A stretch of DNA of 9,337 nt. Origin: Actinomycetes bacterium. Lineage in GTDB: Bacteria; Actinomycetota; Actinomycetes; Propionibacteriales; Propionibacteriaceae. Location of the stretch: assembly GCA_023419175.1 (NCBI GenBank), contig JAEZYG010000038.1:1-9337 (forward strand), given 5' to 3'. Positions 5,603-9,337 of the stretch are shown in pieces. The notes beneath the pieces were generated by a model. It worked only from the letters and a program-made list of their open reading frames with translations, was not told where the DNA came from and did no database searches. Position numbers and translations under genes: made by a program. The first letter of the stretch is position 1, and each line of letters starts with the position of its first letter.

Positions 5603-6127
5603 GTGTCAGAGACTCAGACTGAAGACTTTGAAGCCACCGAGACCACGCCGTTCATCGACGAGGAAAATCGGGAAATTGCCTATCGCTCCGATTCTGCTGG
5701 AAATCAGCAGGTCGCCAGCACCTCCCGTCCGGCTGTTATCGCCGCCGGTATGGGAACCGGTCGCCGTAAGGAAGCCGTCGCTCGCGTCCGCCTCGTTCCC
5801 GGTAGCGGGAATTGGTCGATCAATGGACGTAGCCTCGATGATTACTTCCCGAATAAGGTGCACCAGCAATCCATCAAGGAGCCCTTCGTGACCGCTGGTG
5901 TCGTTGACGCCTACGATGTCATCGCCCGTATCAACGGCGGTGGCGCTTCCGGTCAGGCTGGAGCTTTGCAGCTCGGTATCGCTCGCGCTCTCAATGCGAT
6001 CGACACTGAGGCAAGCCGTCCTGCTCTCAAGAAGGCTGGTCTGCTCACCCGTGACGCTCGCGTCAAGGAACGCAAGAAGGCTGGTCTTAAGAAGGCTCGC
6101 AAGGCGCCTCAGTATTCCAAGCGCTGA
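5603..6127 (+). CDS. rpsI: 30S ribosomal protein S9 (uS9)
   Basis: This is a small-subunit protein whose C-terminal tail reaches the decoding centre and contacts P-site tRNA. The conserved body begins at GTGRRKEAVARVRLVPG, followed by NGRSLDDYFPNKVHQQ, the glycine-rich INGGGASGQAGALQLGIARAL, and the invariant tail GLKKARKAPQYSKR. I chose the GTG at 5603 because GAGGAA (5591-5596) precedes it by 6 nt, giving 174 residues. A GTG at 5573 overlapping the rplM stop is in frame but has no suitable Shine-Dalgarno. The roughly 45-residue acidic, low-complexity N-terminal extension (SETQTEDFEATETTPF and on) is an actinobacterial trait but is longer here than the one I recall in mycobacteria; E. coli S9 is 130 residues. 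Cotranscribed with rplM. Confidence 0.97.
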   Translation: MSETQTEDFEATETTPFIDEENREIAYRSDSAGNQQVASTSRPAVIAAGMGTGRRKEAVARVRLVPGSGNWSINGRSLDDYFPNKVHQQSIKEPFVTAGVVDAYDVIARINGGGASGQAGALQLGIARALNAIDTEASRPALKKAGLLTRDARVKERKKAGLKKARKAPQYSKR

Positions 6128-6147
6128 TCTGCCTTTTACGATCAATT

Positions 6148-6180
6148 ACAACAGACTCGCACATTGTGCGGGTCTGTTGT
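6148..6180 (+). terminator. Long hairpin between rpsI and glmM, without a good T-run
   Basis: A 15-bp stem (6148-6162 with 6166-6180; one G-T wobble) closes on the loop ATT, 20 nt after the rpsI stop. Only scattered T follows (TGTTGTCGTTGG), so it may be a T-poor terminator, a partial read-through element or an RNA 3'-end stabiliser. glmM starts 53 nt downstream. Confidence 0.6.
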
Positions 6181-6233
6181 CGTTGGGGAGTATTTATCGG
6201 CGAAGGACGCCAAAAGCGCTACGCTAAGGGGTT

Positions 6234-7586
6234 ATGGCACGACTTTTCGGAACAGACGGAGTGCGCGGGGTCGCTAACCGTGATCTGACGGCAGAACTTG
6301 CGATGAATCTGTCGATTGCAGCTGCTCACGTTCTCGCTCAAGCGGGAGCCTTTACCCATCAACGTCCGCGAGCTCTCGTCGCGCGAGATACGCGCATCTC
6401 AGGAGAATTCCTTTCAGCATCTGTATGTGCTGGTTTGGCGAGCGCTGGGGTCGATGTGATCGATCTGGGAGTTATCCCCACGCCCGCTCTGGCCTATCTG
6501 GTAGCAGATCAAGAAGCAGATCTGGGAGTTATGCTTTCCGCCTCCCATAATCCGATGCCTGATAATGGGATTAAATTCTTTCAGCGTGGGGGAGTCAAGC
6601 TCGACGATCTATTAGAAGACGCTATTGAACAGCGTCTTGAAGCCGATTGGGAACGTCCCTTGGGGGCTTTTGTTGGACATATTGTCTATGATGACGGCTC
6701 TTTGCTGAGGCGCTATATCGATCATTTGGTCTCCAGTGTTGAGCAGACCCGTTTCGAGACGGTGAAGGTGGTCATTGACTGTGCGAATGGTGCGGCCAGT
6801 GTGAGCGCGGTCAGAGCATTTGAATCGTGTGGAGCTCAGGTAATTGCAATCAACAACCACCCAGACGGTATCAATATCAACGAAGGGTGTGGCTCTACCC
6901 ATATCGAATCCTTGCAGCGGGCAGTCGTCGATCACCAAGCAGATCTCGGTATCGCCTTGGACGGGGATGCTGATCGTTGTCTAGCGGTTGATAGCGATGG
7001 TCATATCGTTGACGGAGACCAGATCATGGCGATTTTGGCTCTTCGTCTTAAAGCTGAGGGCAAATTGCATAATGATGTTCTCGTAGCCACCATCATGAGC
7101 AATCTCGGTCTTATCAATGCGATGAGGGAGAATGGCATTAGAGTCGAGCAGACGAAGGTTGGGGATCGCTATGTTCTCGAAGCTATGGCGGCTCATGGTT
7201 TCACCTTGGGAGGGGAACAATCTGGACATGTCATCATCAGTGAATATGCCAATACTGGTGATGGTGTACTGACTGCTCTTCACTTAGTGCGCTCGATGAT
7301 GCTTGCCTCCCTTCCTCTGAGTGAATTGGCCTCGGTGATGACGGTTTTGCCGCAGGTCATGATCAATGTGGACGGAGTGGATAAATTGCGTGCAGGCCTA
7401 GATCCTGAGATCAATCAAGCGGTCACTGCTGCCAATAATGATCTGGGGACGAGCGGACGGGTGGTCTTGCGTCCATCGGGGACAGAACCCCTTGTTCGAG
7501 TGATGGTGGAGGCGGCCACTCAGGAGAAAGCTCAACAAGTAGCTCACGATCTTGCCGATCTGGTGAAGGAGCGTTTGGCTCTGTGA
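6234..7586 (+). CDS. glmM: Phosphoglucosamine mutase
   Basis: GlmM interconverts glucosamine-6-phosphate and glucosamine-1-phosphate, the step before UDP-GlcNAc and hence peptidoglycan. The 450-residue protein is full length and intact. It begins MARLFGTDGVRG, the invariant N-terminus of the family. The phosphoserine loop LSASHNPMPDNG has catalytic Ser104. The metal-binding loop DGDADR has Asp243, Asp245 and Asp247. The sugar-binding motif GGEQSGH comes later, and the phosphate-binding loop RPSGTEP is at 413-419. AAGGGG (6226-6231) lies just upstream of the ATG with a tight 2-nt spacing. A TATTTA at 6191-6196 might be a -10 but lacks a partner -35. rplM-rpsI-glmM is the usual actinobacterial order. 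The stop overlaps the GTG of the next gene. Confidence 0.96.
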   Translation: MARLFGTDGVRGVANRDLTAELAMNLSIAAAHVLAQAGAFTHQRPRALVARDTRISGEFLSASVCAGLASAGVDVIDLGVIPTPALAYLVADQEADLGVMLSASHNPMPDNGIKFFQRGGVKLDDLLEDAIEQRLEADWERPLGAFVGHIVYDDGSLLRRYIDHLVSSVEQTRFETVKVVIDCANGAASVSAVRAFESCGAQVIAINNHPDGININEGCGSTHIESLQRAVVDHQADLGIALDGDADRCLAVDSDGHIVDGDQIMAILALRLKAEGKLHNDVLVATIMSNLGLINAMRENGIRVEQTKVGDRYVLEAMAAHGFTLGGEQSGHVIISEYANTGDGVLTALHLVRSMMLASLPLSELASVMTVLPQVMINVDGVDKLRAGLDPEINQAVTAANNDLGTSGRVVLRPSGTEPLVRVMVEAATQEKAQQVAHDLADLVKERLAL

Positions 7587-8362
7587 AGGCCGTTGATGAT
7601 CTGGGAATGCGCTATGAGGGAGATCATCCCCGACGAGTGATTTCTCTCGTCCCCTCATTGACTCATACGATCGCTTCGGTCGATCCGTCATTGCTGGTCG
7701 GCGCCACTCAGTGGTGTAGTGAGCCGTCCACTTTGAATATTGAGCGCATTGGGGGAACGAAAAATCCTCACTGTGAGAGGATTATCGCTATGGCTCCCGA
7801 TGTCGTGATCGCCAATAAAGAGGAGAATAGAGCTGAAGATATCGCAGTTTTGCGGAATGCAGGTATCCCTGTCTGGGTTACTGATATAGATTCAGTAGAA
7901 GGGGCTTTAGGGTCTTTGCGCACGTTGATCACCGATCTTCTTGGAGCTGATCTGCCCTCCTGGTGGCAGGGAGCCTATGACTCTTGGCATGAAGAGCCCC
8001 GCCTGCCAGATATCCGTGTAGTGGTGCCGATTTGGAAGAAACCTTGGATGTGGGTGGGGTCGTCCACATTCGCTCATGATGTCTTGGAACGGTGCGGGCT
8101 TATCAATTGTTTACAACAGATCGGATCGCGCTATCCGCGTGTTGATCTCGCGCAGGCTATGGAATGTGAGCCAGACTTAGTAATTCTTCCAGACGAGCCA
8201 TATCGCTTCACTATGGACGATATCCGTCAGGACTTTCCCGCGATCGCTCATGCCTTTATCCCCGGGCGCTTTCTCTCCTGGTATGGGCCCGATATGGAGA
8301 TATCGCGTCTGGTGATTGAAGATGCGATCATGCGAGTTCTTCCCGCTGGCCGTTGGGAATAG
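7583..8362 (+). CDS. BtuF-like helical-backbone receptor domain protein without signal peptide
   Basis: The 259-residue protein matches the BtuF/FecB-type receptor fold (COG0614 family). It has RRVISLVPSLTHTIASV at residues 17-33 (compare the family's RIVSLVPS start) and LLVGATQWC in the first lobe. It continues with GGTKNPHCERIIAMAPDVVIANKEENR, VWVTDIDSVEGAL before the linker helix, and a second lobe with KKPWMWVGSSTFAHDVLERCGLIN and EPDLVILPDEPYRF. There is no signal peptide, lipobox or membrane segment, so it should be cytoplasmic, unlike a classic ABC receptor. The GTG start overlaps the glmM stop (GTGA), with AAGGAG (7566-7571) 11 nt upstream; an ATG at 7607 is an alternative. Possible roles include intracellular binding of a corrinoid, heme or metal chelate, or a non-transport function. 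The family match is firm; the ligand is unknown. Confidence 0.8.
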   Translation: MKAVDDLGMRYEGDHPRRVISLVPSLTHTIASVDPSLLVGATQWCSEPSTLNIERIGGTKNPHCERIIAMAPDVVIANKEENRAEDIAVLRNAGIPVWVTDIDSVEGALGSLRTLITDLLGADLPSWWQGAYDSWHEEPRLPDIRVVVPIWKKPWMWVGSSTFAHDVLERCGLINCLQQIGSRYPRVDLAQAMECEPDLVILPDEPYRFTMDDIRQDFPAIAHAFIPGRFLSWYGPDMEISRLVIEDAIMRVLPAGRWE

Positions 8363-8373
8363 TGAAATATTCC
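8356..8373 (+). terminator. Short hairpin at the end of the BtuF-like gene
   Basis: GGAATA (8356-8361) and TATTCC (8368-8373) flank a 6-nt loop. The stem spans the stop codon, and CTTTCCCC follows 3 nt later. It is too short and AT-rich to be a confident terminator. Confidence 0.25.
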
Positions 8374-8412
8374 GATCTTTCCCCACGGTGAATTCTTAGT
8401 TTTCTTCACAAT

Positions 8413-8934
8413 ATGATGCATGTTGCGCAGAGCAACGGGTGGACTCCATTTTCAACAATGCAATGCCATTACAACCTTCTCTATCGAGAAGATGAGCGTG
8501 AGATGCTTTCTCTTTGCTGTCAATATGATGTCTTGCCCACACCTTATTCGCCGTTGGCTTCAGGGCATCTGGTGCGTCGTGCATGGCAGGGGACAACTCT
8601 ACGAGCGACAACCGATACGATGATGGAGCAGAAATATAATTCTGCGCAGAAACAAGATGAACCCATTGTTGAAAGGGTGGCTCAAGTCGCACAGAAATAT
8701 GGACGTCCTATGGCTCAGATCGCTTTGGCCTGGCATTTTGTCCATGGTTCTGCATCTCCCATCGTAGGTTGCTCCTCTCCTGAGCGGGTGGATCAGGCAG
8801 TTGCCGCTCTCGATGTGAACCTTAGTGGTGACGATATTGAATTCTTAGAAGAGATCTATACCGCCCATGAACTCGTCGGGCCGATTAATCGTCCAGGGGA
8901 GAAGCCGCTTAAAGGGACAGCATTGGCAAAGTAG
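8413..8934 (+). pseudogene. Aldo/keto reductase, C-terminal half only (probable remnant)
   Basis: The 173-residue frame matches the second half of aldo/keto reductases (NADPH-dependent, YajO/Tas-like group). Matching parts are VAQSNGWTPFSTMQCHYNLLYREDEREM, the strand PTPYSPLASGHLVR, the region PIVERVAQVAQKYGRPMAQIALAWHF, and the cofactor 2'-phosphate motif PIVGCSSPERVDQAV. Family members are usually 310-340 residues. Here the N-terminal half is absent, including the catalytic Asp-Tyr-Lys-His residues and the first barrel strands. The homology seems to begin abruptly at about 8410. An in-frame TGA at 8389-8391 closes the frame upstream, and no Shine-Dalgarno precedes the ATG at 8413. The upstream neighbour ends only 50 nt away, so a deletion of the 5' half is the simplest reading. 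No insertion sequence or direct repeat is visible at the break. Enzymatic activity is very unlikely. Confidence 0.8.
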
Positions 8935-9289
8935 AAGGCATTGAGCATCTTCTGCTGCAATCCTTATGTAGATGTTCAAAAGGAAAATTCAGGAATGTTT
9001 ATCTACTAGAGTCAAGTGCTTCGTGAAAGAGGCTCTTGGGTGAGAATATAGGGATGCGAGAGTAGAACAGATCAGATCGGGTAAGTTCTACACTCATCAC
9101 CAAGATTTACCTCGCTTTTCGCCTCTCGGTAGAGACTGCAACTCTATAGGCAGGTAATGGGTATGGGTTCAACAGCTTGAGGTGCGAGCCGTTTGCTAAG
9201 CACCGTCTTTCTCGTAGAAGCGGTAATAAGTAAACGGCTCTTAATAAGCCTAAGATGGGTAGAGCAGGACTGCCTCTCGCCTGAGGAAA
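8935..9289. other. Intergenic region of about 355 nt with no recognisable gene
   Basis: The stretch looks more A+T-rich than its neighbours and has stop codons in all frames at short intervals. The longest frames are about 25-60 codons, without family resemblance or Shine-Dalgarno. It lies between the aldo/keto reductase remnant (plus strand) and the end of a minus-strand gene, so two converging transcripts would finish here. The only strong structure is the inverted repeat at 9186-9240. I find no tRNA, tmRNA, SRP or RNase P RNA signature and no transposase remnant. Confidence 0.5.
9186..9240. repeat. Long imperfect inverted repeat (20-nt arms, 15-nt loop)
   Basis: Arms 9186-9205 and 9221-9240 pair with 16 Watson-Crick pairs, one G-T wobble and three mismatches. 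The outer nine pairs (GAGCCGTTT/AAACGGCTC) and the inner four (ACCG/CGGT) are perfect. The loop is TCTTTCTCGTAGAAG. An alternative shorter stem, GGTGC (9181-9185) with GCACC (9200-9204), uses part of the left arm. Position between convergent genes suggests a bidirectional terminator, although neither side has a clean T-run (TTAATAAG follows on the plus strand). Confidence 0.55.
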
Positions 9290-9337
9290 CTAGCCTTTGA
9301 CAAGCTGATTCATCAAAGGATCGTAGTGGGCATAGAG
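9290..9337 (-). CDS. C-terminal end of an unidentified gene, cut by window edge
   Basis: On the minus strand the last 15 codons read LYAHYDPLMNQLVKG before TAG (9292-9290). The peptide looks protein-like, but it is far too short to assign. Its orientation makes it convergent with the aldo/keto reductase remnant. Another minus-strand frame stays open further leftward but gives an implausible composition. Confidence 0.3.
   Translation of the reverse strand, partial: LYAHYDPLMNQLVKG

Noticed and set aside
8972..9043. Short frame starting MFKRKIQEC after the aldo/keto reductase remnant
   Set aside because: It has only about 23 codons, no Shine-Dalgarno and no family resemblance; expected by chance in this A+T-richer stretch.
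9161..9190. GGTTCAA resembling a tRNA T-loop
   Set aside because: No flanking 5-bp T-stem, acceptor stem or anticodon arm can be drawn around it.
8935..9337. Insertion sequence, CRISPR array or known structural RNA in the right-hand gap
   Set aside because: No transposase fragment, no terminal repeats with target duplications, no repeat-spacer periodicity, and no signature of tmRNA, SRP RNA, RNase P RNA or 6S RNA could be recognised.

Overview
The window looks like a chromosomal segment of a moderate-G+C actinobacterium (roughly 50-53% G+C by eye). The evidence is the rplM-rpsI-glmM order, the actinobacterial sequence and acidic N-terminal extension of ribosomal protein S9, and an EF-G-like GTPase resembling mycobacterial FusA2. 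GTG starts and strong Shine-Dalgarno sequences fit. A family-level guess (Actinomycetaceae-like) is inference only; no 16S or other phylogenetic marker is present.

Layout. Positions 1-505 (minus strand) hold the N-terminal part of an EF-G-like GTPase that runs off the left edge. A divergent intergenic region (506-985) contains two short perfect inverted repeats, then a clear cobalamin (B12) riboswitch at about 613-771, then a roughly 210-nt leader with two candidate upstream ORFs. The leader feeds a tightly overlapping operon, btuC-btuD-btuF (986-3917): a FecCD-type permease, an ABC ATPase and a substrate-binding lipoprotein. The riboswitch is what points to corrinoids rather than iron-siderophores as the cargo. 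A strong hairpin with a T-run (3940-3979) follows, then an L-lactate dehydrogenase (4003-4992) that keeps the fructose-1,6-bisphosphate site residues. Next come a structured leader, rplM (L13), rpsI (S9), a long hairpin, and glmM (phosphoglucosamine mutase). A GTGA start/stop overlap joins glmM to a second BtuF-like helical-backbone receptor domain that has no signal peptide. After that lies the C-terminal half of an aldo/keto reductase that has lost its catalytic N-terminal half (probable pseudogene), then about 350 nt without a recognisable gene but with a long imperfect inverted repeat. The last 16 codons of an unidentified minus-strand gene end the window.

How it fits together. The left half is a B12-controlled corrinoid import unit. 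The middle is core metabolism and translation (lactate formation, 50S and 30S proteins, cell-wall amino sugar supply). The right edge is decaying or accessory sequence. I see no phage, transposase, CRISPR, tRNA or rRNA. The most interesting parts are the leader between riboswitch and btuC, the candidate structured leader of rplM, the hairpin in front of ldh, and the cytoplasmic BtuF-like protein coupled to glmM.
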